From assembly GCF_004765795.1 (NCBI RefSeq), contig NZ_SBIV01000003.1, positions 62,001 through 126,000 on the forward strand: a DNA stretch of 64,000 nucleotides. The letters run 5' to 3'. Below the pieces are notes generated by a model. It was not told where the DNA came from. It did no database searches and saw only the letters and a list, made by a program, of their open reading frames with translations. A program made the translations under genes and the position numbers. This document shows positions 1-8,305 of this stretch, piece after piece. Position 1 is the first letter of the stretch. Each line of letters opens with the position of its first letter. The stretch is from Halorussus marinus. Its GTDB lineage: Archaea > Halobacteriota > Halobacteria > Halobacteriales > Haladaptataceae.

Positions 1-1
1 C

Positions 2-1003
2 GGCGTCGCCGCGATGGGCGGCACCTACCTCGGGATCATCTTCGCCACCGCGCCGGCCCGCCACGTCGCGCTCGTCGCGGCCCGCTCGCTACAGGGCACC
101 GGCGACACCCGGACGCCGATGTACGTCAACGTCGTCTCGAACCTCCTCAACATCGGCGGCACGGTCGCGCTCGGCCTCGGTCTCGGCCCGTTTCCGCGCT
201 GGGAGATCGTCGGCGTCGGGGTCGCGACCGCCTTCGGCAACGTGTTCACCGCGCTCGCGCTGGTGGCGGCCATCCGGTGGGATCTGACCGAGGCGTCGTT
301 CGCCCGCCCGACCGACGCCGTCATCGCCCGCCAACTGTTGGCCGTGAGCGCCCCGCGCATCGCGGAGGGGCTCGCGGCCACCGTCGCGGAGTTCCCGTTC
401 AACTCGATCCTGCTCGGGTTCGGCACCGAGGTCAACGCCGCCTACCAGATCGGCCGCCGGATGTACCAGCAGGTCACCGGGCCGCTCTCGCGGGGATACA
501 GCGTCGCCTCCAGCGTCGTCGTCGGGCAGGCGCTCGGCGAGGGCGACCCCGTCCGCGCCCGGTTCGAGGGGTGGGCGACGGGCGCGCTCGCCCTGGTTTC
601 GGTCGGCGCCATCGGCGTCGCGCTCGTCTTCGGCGCGGACCGGCTGGTCGAGTTGTTTACCGACGACGCCGCGACCCTCGAGTACGCCGCTGACTTCGCG
701 CGAGTGTACGGCCTCTCGGCGCCGTTCCTCGCGGTGTTCGTCGTTCTCTCGGGGGCGTTACAGGGCGGTAGCGACACACGGACCCCGTTCGTCGCCCGGA
801 CCACGGGGATGTTCGGGTTCATGGTCGGCTTCTCGTGGCTGGTCGGGGTCGTCCTCGACTACGGCGTCGCGGGCGCGTACGCCGGCATCTTCCTCTACTA
901 CGTCTGGTCGTTGCTCGTCGTCGGCGCCGGCTTCCGGTGGGGCGGCTGGGCGGCACGGGCGGCCGACATGATGGAAGAGCGCGGGAGCGTCGAGGAGGCC
1001 TGA
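2..1003 (+). CDS. MATE family efflux transporter (5' end outside window)
   Basis: This is the C-terminal part of a multidrug and toxin extrusion (MATE) transporter, a membrane protein that exports cationic compounds in exchange for Na+ or H+. The frame is open at the left edge. 333 residues remain of a family that usually has 450-480, so roughly the first 120-150 are missing. Repeated hydrophobic helices and the internal repeat 'GTGDTRTPMYVNV' / 'GGSDTRTPFVARTT' (about residues 36 and 255) are typical of the two pseudo-symmetric MATE halves. It ends 22 bp before the convergent citrate synthase gene. The family call is firm; the substrate cannot be told. Confidence 0.85.
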   Translation, partial: GVAAMGGTYLGIIFATAPARHVALVAARSLQGTGDTRTPMYVNVVSNLLNIGGTVALGLGLGPFPRWEIVGVGVATAFGNVFTALALVAAIRWDLTEASFARPTDAVIARQLLAVSAPRIAEGLAATVAEFPFNSILLGFGTEVNAAYQIGRRMYQQVTGPLSRGYSVASSVVVGQALGEGDPVRARFEGWATGALALVSVGAIGVALVFGADRLVELFTDDAATLEYAADFARVYGLSAPFLAVFVVLSGALQGGSDTRTPFVARTTGMFGFMVGFSWLVGVVLDYGVAGAYAGIFLYYVWSLLVVGAGFRWGGWAARAADMMEERGSVEEA

Positions 1004-1025
1004 CGGCCGAAAATAGCGTCGCCGA

Positions 1026-2165
1026 TTACCGGTCTTCGATCGGGACCCACTCGGCGTCCTTCGCGCCGACGTACTTCGCGCGCGGCCGGATCAGCCGATT
1101 GTCGTCGTACTGTTCGAGGACGTGAGCGACCCACCCGCCGGATCGGGACATCGCGAAGATGGGAGTGTAGAGGTCGATCGGGATGCCCATCTGGTAGTAC
1201 GTCGAGGCCGAGTAGAAGTCGACGTTGGGCGCGATTCCCTTCTCCTCGCGCATGTACTCCTCGATGGCGACCGACATCTCGTACCACTTCGTGTCGCCGG
1301 CGGCCTCGCCGAGCTCCTCGCTCTTCTCGCCGAGGATCTTCGCCCGGGGGTCTTTGACGTTGTAGACGCGGTGGCCGAACCCGGCGACCCGTCGGCCCTC
1401 CTCGAGCGCCGTCCGGACCCAGTCGGTCGGCTCCATGTCGCTGTCGTCGATCTCTTCGAGCATCCGCATCACGTTGGCGTTCGCGCCGCCGTGGAGCGGC
1501 CCGGCGAGGGTGCCGACCGCGCTCGTGATCGCGCTGTGGACGTCAGAGAGCGTCGAAGCGGTGACCATCCCGGAGAACGTCGAGGCGTTCAGGCCGTGGT
1601 CGGCGTGGAGGACCAGCGCCATGTCGAACGTCTCGGCCAGCACCTCGTCGGGCTCCTCGTCGTTGAGCATGTAGAGGAAGTTCTCGGCGTGATCGAGGTC
1701 TTCGCGGGGCGCGACGGGGTCGTTGCCGTTCCGGAGGCGCTTGAACGCCGCGACGGCGGTCGGGAGCTTCGCGGTGATGCGCCGGCCCTTCCGGAGGTTG
1801 ACCTCCCGGTCGGTGGGGTCGGCCGACGAGTCGTCGGGGTCGTGGGCCGACAGCATCGAGGCCACGGTCCGGACGGCCGCCATCGGCTCCTCGTCGGCGG
1901 CCGCGAGCTTCCGGACCGTATCCAGAACGTCCTCGTCGAGTTCGCGCTCGGCCGCCATCGACTCGGAGAACGCCGCGAGCTCCGCTGTGTCGGGGAGTTC
2001 GCCGTGCCAGAGCATGTACAGAACCTCCTCGTAGCTCGCGTTCCGGGCGAGGTCCTCTATCGCGTAGCCGCGATAGACGAGTCGCCCCTCGTCGCCGTCG
2101 ATGTAGCTGAGTCCCGATTCGGCGACGACGACGCCCTCTAACCCTTTCTTGACCTCGTCTGACAT
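1026..2165 (-). CDS. citZ: Citrate synthase
   Basis: Condenses acetyl-CoA and oxaloacetate to citrate at the entry of the TCA cycle, in the cytoplasm. The 379-residue length is normal for the small archaeal/Gram-positive type. The catalytic triad is visible: His225 in LHGGAN, His265 in FGHRVYN and Asp316 in NVDFYS. HADHGLNAST (residues 187-196) is the usual substrate-binding stretch. The start is the ATG at 2165 with a TATA-like AAAAGATAA 33-42 bp upstream, which suggests its own promoter. It is divergent from the PhoU/RCK-C gene and convergent with the MATE gene. Confidence 0.96.
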   Translation of the reverse strand: MSDEVKKGLEGVVVAESGLSYIDGDEGRLVYRGYAIEDLARNASYEEVLYMLWHGELPDTAELAAFSESMAAERELDEDVLDTVRKLAAADEEPMAAVRTVASMLSAHDPDDSSADPTDREVNLRKGRRITAKLPTAVAAFKRLRNGNDPVAPREDLDHAENFLYMLNDEEPDEVLAETFDMALVLHADHGLNASTFSGMVTASTLSDVHSAITSAVGTLAGPLHGGANANVMRMLEEIDDSDMEPTDWVRTALEEGRRVAGFGHRVYNVKDPRAKILGEKSEELGEAAGDTKWYEMSVAIEEYMREEKGIAPNVDFYSASTYYQMGIPIDLYTPIFAMSRSGGWVAHVLEQYDDNRLIRPRAKYVGAKDAEWVPIEDR

Positions 2166-2197
2166 ACCCTGATACTTCTCGGCAAGCCGGGAAAAGG

Positions 2198-2207
2198 ATT
2201 ATCTTTT
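2198..2207 (-). promoter_or_regulatory. TATA-like box of citrate synthase
   Basis: Read on the minus strand the sequence is AAAAGATAAT, 33-42 bp before the citrate synthase ATG, in an AT-rich stretch within otherwise GC-rich DNA. Position and composition fit an archaeal TATA box with a short 5' leader. Confidence 0.5.
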
Positions 2208-2249
2208 GTTTCTATTTCGGAGCGCCGCCACCGAACTCGCCCGCGAACG

Positions 2250-2257
2250 TTTTTATC
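2250..2257 (+). promoter_or_regulatory. TATA-like box of the PhoU/RCK-C gene
   Basis: TTTTTATC lies 23-30 bp before the ATG at 2280. This is the spacing expected for a leaderless haloarchaeal transcript. Confidence 0.5.
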
Positions 2258-2279
2258 GGGCCCCGTCCAACGTCACCGT

Positions 2280-3494
2280 ATGAACCCTTCGGCGGGCGAC
2301 GTCGAATACGAGCCCGTCAGCGTCAAGGCGGTGCTGGCGGAGATGAAAGACACCGCCGAACTGCTGATCGACCTCTCGTTTTCGGCGGTGCTCCACGGTA
2401 GCGACGACGTCGCCCGGGAGGTGCTCGACCTCGAAGCCCGGATGGACGTCCTTCAGATGCGAGCCCGGATGAGCCTTCTGATGGCCGCCCGGAGCCCTGA
2501 GGACGCCGAACAGCTGGCGCCGGTGCTCGGTGTGGTCGGCGCCGCCGAGAAGATAAGCGACGCCGCCGGCGACATCGCGAAGGTCGTGCTGGAGGATATC
2601 GGCCTGCCCGACGCGATGCGGGCCGCGCTCCCCGAGGCGGTCGAGACGCTGGTTCGGGCGGAGCTCGCGACCGACTCGGGGTTCGCCGGCCGCACGCTCG
2701 GAGCCGCCGACCTCGAAACCGAGACCGGCGTCCGGGTCATCGCGATCCGTCGGGGCCGCGACTGGATCACCAACCCCGACCGGGACACCCGCCTCGACGC
2801 CGGCGACAGCCTCCTGTTGCGGGGCACCGAGGATGGGATCGCGGACGTGTACGAGCGCGCGACCGGCCACGCCTACGAGCCGCCCGCGGAGGTCGACCCC
2901 GGCATCGAGGACCTCGAACGCGCGGTCGACTCGATCGTGCTGATGAAAAACATGAGCGAACTCGGGGTCGACCTCGCGTACGGGAGCGTCCTGTTCGACA
3001 GCGAGGCGGTCGCCGAGGAGGTCGTCGAACTCGAAGCTGAAGTCGACGCCCTCCAGTCGCGGTTCGAGGCCTGGACTCTGCGGGCCGCCGCCCGGGTCGA
3101 CGACCCCGTCTCGCTCCGCGGGCTGGTCCACCTCGCGAACGCGACCGAGGTCGTCAGCGACGCCGCGGTCGAGATCAGCGAGGGCGTCCTCCGGGGGCTT
3201 GGCACCCACCCGGTCGTCGAGCAGGCGGTCGAGGAGAGCGACGAGGTGATCGTTCGGCGGACCGTCGCGCCCGACAGCGAGTTCGACGGCGCGACTCTCG
3301 GCGACCGCGAGGTCGAAACCGAGACCGGAATGCGGGTCATCGCGGTCCGACGCTCGACCGGCGACGAGCGCGACTGGATCATCCAGCCCGGCCCGACGAC
3401 CGAGCTCCGGGCCGGCGACGTGTTCCTCGCGAAGGGGACACGGTCTGGCGCCGAGCGACTCGCGGCGCTCACGGGCGAGGAGGCCGCCGACTGA
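2280..3494 (+). CDS. Soluble PhoU-like / RCK-C (TrkA-C) tandem protein
   Basis: A 404-residue cytoplasmic protein made of two copies of one module. Each has a helical PhoU-like domain (about 13-115 and 207-315) followed by an RCK-C/TrkA-C ligand-binding domain (about 118-195 and 320-398). The repeated signature 'LETETGVRVIAIRRG' / 'VETETGMRVIAVRRS' marks the start of each RCK-C strand. There is no membrane segment, so it is not itself a channel. Haloarchaeal relatives are annotated as potassium channel family proteins. RCK-C domains bind nucleotides or ions and PhoU-like domains regulate transport, so a role in controlling a K+ or other ion transporter is inferred. Confidence 0.8.
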   Translation: MNPSAGDVEYEPVSVKAVLAEMKDTAELLIDLSFSAVLHGSDDVAREVLDLEARMDVLQMRARMSLLMAARSPEDAEQLAPVLGVVGAAEKISDAAGDIAKVVLEDIGLPDAMRAALPEAVETLVRAELATDSGFAGRTLGAADLETETGVRVIAIRRGRDWITNPDRDTRLDAGDSLLLRGTEDGIADVYERATGHAYEPPAEVDPGIEDLERAVDSIVLMKNMSELGVDLAYGSVLFDSEAVAEEVVELEAEVDALQSRFEAWTLRAAARVDDPVSLRGLVHLANATEVVSDAAVEISEGVLRGLGTHPVVEQAVEESDEVIVRRTVAPDSEFDGATLGDREVETETGMRVIAVRRSTGDERDWIIQPGPTTELRAGDVFLAKGTRSGAERLAALTGEEAAD

Positions 3495-3495
3495 C

Positions 3496-3783
3496 TCAGT
3501 CCAGTTCCTTCGCGAGCCGATACGCCGAAATCAGCGTCAGCACCGTCGTCGCCAGCGCGCCGAGCGCCGACCCGAAGACGAACCCCAGTCCGAGGTAGTA
3601 CGCCACCGGTCGCTGGGCGCCGGGCAGGAAGACGAACACCGCGAGCACTGCCGCCGTGGCGAGCGCCGCGAACGAGAACCCCCGGACGGCGTTCCGACGG
3701 ACGTTCAGCGCCGCGGCGAAGTTGGCCCGCGGGCGCTCGGGGACGGGTTCGGACACGGTCGGCGATTGGGACGGAACCGTCAA
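3496..3783 (-). CDS. Small membrane protein, unknown function
   Basis: A 95-residue protein with a soluble N-terminus rich in Pro/Ser and two hydrophobic helices (about residues 34-53 and 61-86, the second LGLGFVFGSALGALATTVL). It begins at the ATG at 3783 and its stop lies 1 bp from the stop of the convergent PhoU/RCK-C gene. I do not recognise a characterised family; such two-helix proteins are common conserved hypotheticals in haloarchaea. Confidence 0.65.
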   Translation of the reverse strand: MTVPSQSPTVSEPVPERPRANFAAALNVRRNAVRGFSFAALATAAVLAVFVFLPGAQRPVAYYLGLGFVFGSALGALATTVLTLISAYRLAKELD

Positions 3784-3804
3784 AGGCGCGTCGGTCCGCG
3801 CCGT

Positions 3805-3933
3805 TCAGTCGGTCTCTGTGCCGGCGGTCGCCTGCGGGCGCCCGTTCGCGGCGGCCGGGATCCGGGCCTCCAGCGCCAGCGCGCCGGCGCCGAACAGGAG
3901 GCTCGCCGCGACCAGCACCGATCGGAGCGACAT
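3805..3933 (-). CDS. Possible 42-residue single-helix membrane protein
   Basis: A short frame from an ATG at 3933 to a TGA at 3805. It starts MSLRSVLVAASLLFGAGALA and forms one clear transmembrane helix, followed by a polar tail ending in ETD. Codon third positions are GC-rich, as in neighbouring genes. It lies just upstream of the 95-residue membrane protein gene on the same strand (21 bp apart), so the two could be co-transcribed. The evidence is composition and context only. Confidence 0.4.
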   Translation of the reverse strand: MSLRSVLVAASLLFGAGALALEARIPAAANGRPQATAGTETD

Positions 3934-4058
3934 TCAGCCGCCGATAGCTCTCTCCGGGCCATAGGGGTTCGGGAACCGCCGAGCAGTTGCCGGTTCGGCG
4001 CGTCGGCGTTTCGCCGAGACCGAACCGCTAAAGGGCGTGTAGGCGTCGGTTATGGGTA

Positions 4059-5015
4059 ATGAAGACGCTCGGAACGGCGAGTGCCGCCCCCGGCGAGTTC
4101 GACACGGGACGGTTGCAGGTCGGCGAAACGCGCGACGGAAGCGAGTTCGGACTGCCGGTCGCGGTGCTGAACGGCGCCGACGACGGGCCGACGCTGTACG
4201 TCCAGGCGGTCAGCGACGGCGACGAACTCAACGGGCTCGGGGTGCTCCGGCGGGCGATCCCCCAGATCTCTCCGGCGGCTCTCTCCGGGACGATCTTGGC
4301 GGTCGGCATCGTGAACTACCACGCCTTCCAGGTGGCCGAGCACCGCAATCCGATCGACGACACGAAGATGAACCGCACCTACCCCGGTAGCGAGTCGGGG
4401 ACGTCGAGCGAGCGCATCGCGGCCGCGACCTTCGAGGCCGCCTCGCGGGCCGACTACATCCTCGACCTCCATCAGGGGTCGACCAGCCGGATGCTCAACG
4501 AGGCCCGCGTGCGGTGCGGTCGGCGCCACCGGCTCCACGACGACTGTCTCGAACTCGCGAAGGTGTTCGGCTGTGGCCACGTCCTCGACCAGAAGGGTCC
4601 GGACGGCCAACTCGCTCGGGTGGGTCCCGACGAGGGCATCCCGGCGATCGACCCCGAACTCGGCGGCGCCATCGGGTGGGACGAAGAGAGCATCCGGTAC
4701 GGCGTCGACGGGCTGTTCAACGTCCTCCGGTACTACGGCTTTCTCGACGGGAGCGTCGACCCCGACCCCCAGATCAGAGCGTCCGGGTTCGACCGGTACG
4801 GCTCGCCGTCGGGCGGACTGGTCGACTTTCAGGTGGCTCTCGGCGACCCGGTCGACCCCGGCGACGTGCTGTTCGAGGTGACCGACCCGTTCGGCCAACT
4901 CAAGGCCGAGGTGACCGCCGACGACTCGGGCGTGTTCTGGCGCTCGCGCCGGCTCCCGCAGGTGGCGACCGGCGAGTACGTCTGCTCGGTCGGCACCAAC
5001 GTCAGCGAGTACTGA
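4059..5015 (+). CDS. Succinylglutamate desuccinylase/aspartoacylase family protein
   Basis: A 318-residue zinc-dependent amidohydrolase-like protein of the AstE/AspA (M14-like) fold. The first metal motif, usually HGxE, reads SDGDELNG (about residues 54-61) with Asp in the histidine place. The later DLHQGS motif (about residue 140) keeps the metal histidine. A C-terminal beta-barrel-like part (GDPVDPGDVLFEVTDPFG) resembles the carrier-like domain of this family. The substrate is unknown; an N-acyl amino acid or a deacetylated osmolyte precursor is plausible. Its stop overlaps the start of threonine synthase by 1 bp (TGATG), so the two are co-translated. Confidence 0.8.
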   Translation: MKTLGTASAAPGEFDTGRLQVGETRDGSEFGLPVAVLNGADDGPTLYVQAVSDGDELNGLGVLRRAIPQISPAALSGTILAVGIVNYHAFQVAEHRNPIDDTKMNRTYPGSESGTSSERIAAATFEAASRADYILDLHQGSTSRMLNEARVRCGRRHRLHDDCLELAKVFGCGHVLDQKGPDGQLARVGPDEGIPAIDPELGGAIGWDEESIRYGVDGLFNVLRYYGFLDGSVDPDPQIRASGFDRYGSPSGGLVDFQVALGDPVDPGDVLFEVTDPFGQLKAEVTADDSGVFWRSRRLPQVATGEYVCSVGTNVSEY

Positions 5016-6181
5016 TGGCCGCCGACGCGCCGACGCCGACCGACCTCGCGTGCCCCGACTGCGGCCGGACGTACGACGCCGGCCCGGACGAGCCGTGGCG
5101 GTGTGACTGCGGACGACCGCTCGAACTCGCCGACCGGCCGCTCCCGACCGGCCCCGCCCCGGAGTTCGAGCAACTGGACGCGCGCAGGGGCCTGTGGGCG
5201 TTCGACGCGTTCGTCCCGATCGAGCCCCGGGTCACGCTCGGCGAGGGGTTCACGCCCCTGCAGGACGCCCCCGAGTGGGGACCGAACGCGCAGTTCAAGC
5301 TGGAGTACGTCTTCCCGTCGGGGAGTTTCAAGGACCGCGGCGCGACGACCACTCTCTCGCGGGCCGCCGAACTCGGGGTCGAACGCGTCGTCGAGGACTC
5401 GTCGGGCAACGCGGGCGCGGCGGTCGCCCAGTACGCCGCCCGAGCCGGCATCGAGGCCGACATCTACGTTCCGGCCGACGCGAAGGCCTCGAAGCTCGCG
5501 GCGATCGAGCGGGTCGGCGCGACCCCTATCGAAGTCGAGGGCTCCCGGCAGGACGTGACCGACGCGTGCATCGAGCGCGTGGCGCGAAGTCGAGCCGGAG
5601 CCGACCCGCGACAGCGCGGCGACGCGTGGTACGCCAGCCACGCGTGGAACCCCGCGTTCTTCGCTGGCACCGCGACCGTCGCGTTCGAGATCGCGGCCCA
5701 GCGCGACTGGGACGTGCCGGACGCCGTGGTCGCGCCGCTCGGGCACGGGACGCTCTTTCTCGGCGCCCATCGGGGGTTCCGCGCGCTGACGGACGCGGGC
5801 TGGACCGACGAGATGCCCCGCCTGCTCGGCGCGCAGGCCGCCGGATACGCGCCGATCGCCGACGAACTGCACGGCGACGGGCCGGGCGGCGCCTCGGGGA
5901 CACCGCCCGACGACAACGAGGTCGCGGACGGCATCCAGATCCGCGAACCGGTCCGAAAGGACCAGATCCTCGACGCGATCGAGGCGACCGACGGCGACGC
6001 GATCGCGCTCGGCGCCGACCCGGTCGAGGACGCCCTCGATCGGCTCCACCGGGGCGGGTTCTACGTCGAGCCGACGTGTGCGGCCGCGCCCGCGGCGCTG
6101 GAGCGGTACCGCGAACGGGGCGTCGTCGACCCCGGCGACGACGTGGTCGTCGCGCTGACCGGGAGTGGTCTCAAGTCGTGA
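5015..6181 (+). CDS. thrC: Threonine synthase (PLP-dependent)
   Basis: Predicted to convert O-phosphohomoserine to threonine with pyridoxal phosphate. 388 residues. The N-terminal zinc-ribbon (CPDCGRTY...CDCGRPL, about residues 9-33) is typical of archaeal ThrC. The PLP lysine lies in SGSFKDRGA (about residue 104), and SSGNAGAAVAQYA is the phosphate/substrate loop. Near the C-terminus ALTGSGLK is the usual family ending. The ATG at 5015 overlaps the preceding stop by 1 bp, and the stop overlaps the next gene by 4 bp. A cysteate synthase or threonine dehydratase-like role cannot be fully excluded, but the zinc ribbon and motifs favour ThrC. Confidence 0.88.
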   Translation: MAADAPTPTDLACPDCGRTYDAGPDEPWRCDCGRPLELADRPLPTGPAPEFEQLDARRGLWAFDAFVPIEPRVTLGEGFTPLQDAPEWGPNAQFKLEYVFPSGSFKDRGATTTLSRAAELGVERVVEDSSGNAGAAVAQYAARAGIEADIYVPADAKASKLAAIERVGATPIEVEGSRQDVTDACIERVARSRAGADPRQRGDAWYASHAWNPAFFAGTATVAFEIAAQRDWDVPDAVVAPLGHGTLFLGAHRGFRALTDAGWTDEMPRLLGAQAAGYAPIADELHGDGPGGASGTPPDDNEVADGIQIREPVRKDQILDAIEATDGDAIALGADPVEDALDRLHRGGFYVEPTCAAAPAALERYRERGVVDPGDDVVVALTGSGLKS

Positions 6182-6699
6182 CGGTCCGCCCGGCCGACTA
6201 CTGCCCCGACTGCGGGACCGCCACGACGACCCGGGAGATAGAGGACCGCGAGCGCCGGTACTGCGAGGCCTGCGACCGCCCGGTGTTCCAGAACCCCGCG
6301 CCGACCGCCGCGGCCGGCGTGGTCGACGGCGACTCGGTGTTGCTGGTTGAGCGGGCGGTCCCGCCGGGGGTCGGCGAGTGGACCGTCCCCGGCGGCCACC
6401 TCGAAGCCGACGAACAGCCCGCGGTCGCCGCGGCCCGAGAACTCCGCGAGGAGACCGGCGTCCGGGTCGACCCCGACGCGCTCGAACTGGTCGACGCAGA
6501 ACTCCTCGCTCCGTTCCGTGGTAAGCGCGCCGTCTCGATGGTGTACGCCGTCCCGGCGGCCCGCGCCGAGGGGGCGCCCACCGCCGGGTCCGACGCCGCC
6601 GCGGTCCGGTTTTTCTCCCGCGACGAGGTCGAGGCCGACGAGGACGCGTTCCGGCCCCACGTCCCCGACCGAGTCGAGTCGGTCCTCGACGCGATCTGA
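6178..6699 (+). CDS. NUDIX hydrolase with N-terminal zinc ribbon
   Basis: A 173-residue pyrophosphohydrolase. A four-cysteine ribbon (CPDCG...CEACDRP, about residues 9-33) precedes a NUDIX fold. The NUDIX box is complete: GGHLEADEQ, seven residues, then RELREETGV, matching G-x5-E-x7-REUxEExGU. The layout matches NudC-like or ADP-ribose-type enzymes, but the substrate cannot be predicted. I chose GTG at 6178 as the start because it places the ribbon at the N-terminus and overlaps the thrC stop by 4 bp (GTGA), so it belongs to the preceding operon. Confidence 0.87.
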   Translation: MTVRPADYCPDCGTATTTREIEDRERRYCEACDRPVFQNPAPTAAAGVVDGDSVLLVERAVPPGVGEWTVPGGHLEADEQPAVAAARELREETGVRVDPDALELVDAELLAPFRGKRAVSMVYAVPAARAEGAPTAGSDAAAVRFFSRDEVEADEDAFRPHVPDRVESVLDAI

Positions 6700-6745
6700 G
6701 TCGGCGACCGCTCGTCGCCCGCCCGGAGGATCCCGCGGCTCGGAG

Positions 6746-8170
6746 CTACAACCACCCCGCCTCGGCCCGCGCGACCAGTTCCGAGTCGGCCGCCCGCCAG
6801 TCGTCCTCGGCGTCGGCGAAGACTCGCTCGGCGCGTTCGCTCGCGTCCGCGACGACGGCTTCGGGGTCCGCGTCCACGAACTCGCCGTCGCGAACGATCG
6901 GGTCGCCGGCGACGAACACGTCCCGGACCTCCCGGCCGGTGGTCGAGTGGACGAGGTTCGGGACCGCGGTGTGGAGCGGCTCGGAGACGGTCGGCGCGAC
7001 CCCGAGCGCGTCGACGTCGACGGTGATCACGTCGGCGGCGGTGCCGGCTTCGAGCGTGCCGACCGCGTCGGCGATCCCGAGCGCCTTCGCGCCCTCGACG
7101 GTCGCCAGCCCCAGCGCCCGCCACGCGGGCAGGGCGGTCGGATCGCCGGCCTCGACCTTCGAGAGGAGGCTCGCGGTCCGGGCCTCCCTGAGCAGATTGT
7201 GGTGTCCCGGGCCCGGCGCCTGATCGGTGCCGACGCCCGCGACCCCGCCGCGCTCGACGTAGTCGGCGACCGGGGGCACCTCGCCGTCGATCATGCCGAT
7301 AGAACTCGGACACGCGAGCATGCGGGCGCCGGCCTCGACCAGTCGCTCGCGCTCGGCCGGGGTCGTCCCGTGGCAGTGGACCGCGACCAGAAAGTCGTCG
7401 ACCGCCCCGTGGTCGTCGAGGGCCGAGACGGTGGTCTCGCCGTCGCCGTACCGCTCCTCGATCTGGAGGCGTTCGCGCTCGCCCTGCGCGACGTGCATGT
7501 GGACGTCCCGACCGTGCTCGCGGGCCCGGTCGCAGATCTCCCCGAGCAACTCGGGCGAGACCATATCGAGCGCCTGCGGTCCGTAGGCGGGCTCGACGAG
7601 CGGGTCGTCGCCGTACCGATCGAACAGCGCCTCCGCGCGGTCGAGCGCGGCCTCGCCCTGCTCGCGGTCGAAGGGGTAGAGCTCTCGGGGCCCGAGATCG
7701 GCGCGGTCGTCGGGCACCTCGTTGATCGTCTCGATCGCGACCGTCCGCACGCCCAGGGGCCGGTACACCTCCTCGACGAGCCGGCCGACCTCGCCCGCAT
7801 ACTCGCCGATCGTAGTGACGCCGCCCCGGACCGCCTCCAGCACGCCGAGTCTGGCCCCGACCGCTTCGTCCTCGTCGGTCATGTGGTTCGCGAGCGGGCC
7901 GAGCGCGCGGTTCATCCACTCGATCTCGGGCACGTCCTGTGCGCCCCCGCGCACGAGCGTGTGGCGGGTGTGTGCGTGGGCGTTCACGAGCCCGGGCATC
8001 GTGACCGTCCCCGACCCGTCGATGCGGGTTTCGGCGCTCGCGTCGACGTCGTCGGTCGGTCCGACGTACGCGATCTCGCCGCCGGCGATCCCGAGCGCGC
8101 CGTCCTCGACGATACCGAGCGTCTCGTCGCGAAACGTGAGTAGCGTGGTACCGTGGATCAGGGTATCCAT
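6746..8170 (-). CDS. Amidohydrolase of the MTA/SAH deaminase (chlorohydrolase) type
   Basis: A 474-residue metal-dependent deaminase/hydrolase of the TIM-barrel amidohydrolase superfamily. The metal motif HxH appears as NAHAHTRHTLVRG (about residue 60). Later ligands are in MHVAQGERE (His), AVHCHGTTPAE (His) and GVGTDQAPG (Asp). Close families deaminate 5'-methylthioadenosine, S-adenosylhomocysteine or related purine compounds. The ATG at 8170 is chosen because the beta-strand MDTLIHGTTLLT is the normal N-terminus. It is divergent from the radical-SAM gene (135 bp shared promoter region). Confidence 0.85.
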   Translation of the reverse strand: MDTLIHGTTLLTFRDETLGIVEDGALGIAGGEIAYVGPTDDVDASAETRIDGSGTVTMPGLVNAHAHTRHTLVRGGAQDVPEIEWMNRALGPLANHMTDEDEAVGARLGVLEAVRGGVTTIGEYAGEVGRLVEEVYRPLGVRTVAIETINEVPDDRADLGPRELYPFDREQGEAALDRAEALFDRYGDDPLVEPAYGPQALDMVSPELLGEICDRAREHGRDVHMHVAQGERERLQIEERYGDGETTVSALDDHGAVDDFLVAVHCHGTTPAERERLVEAGARMLACPSSIGMIDGEVPPVADYVERGGVAGVGTDQAPGPGHHNLLREARTASLLSKVEAGDPTALPAWRALGLATVEGAKALGIADAVGTLEAGTAADVITVDVDALGVAPTVSEPLHTAVPNLVHSTTGREVRDVFVAGDPIVRDGEFVDADPEAVVADASERAERVFADAEDDWRAADSELVARAEAGWL

Positions 8171-8305
8171 ACTCGTGATCTCGTAACCACGGCGCTTAAC
8201 GTTCAGGGTGGCGGAAGACGGCGATCCGGGCACGGACGGCTCAGCCGCCGCGAAAGCCAATGCGCACAGTTTTTCAGCGTCGGCCCGGTAGAGGGGTACA
8301 ACGAA

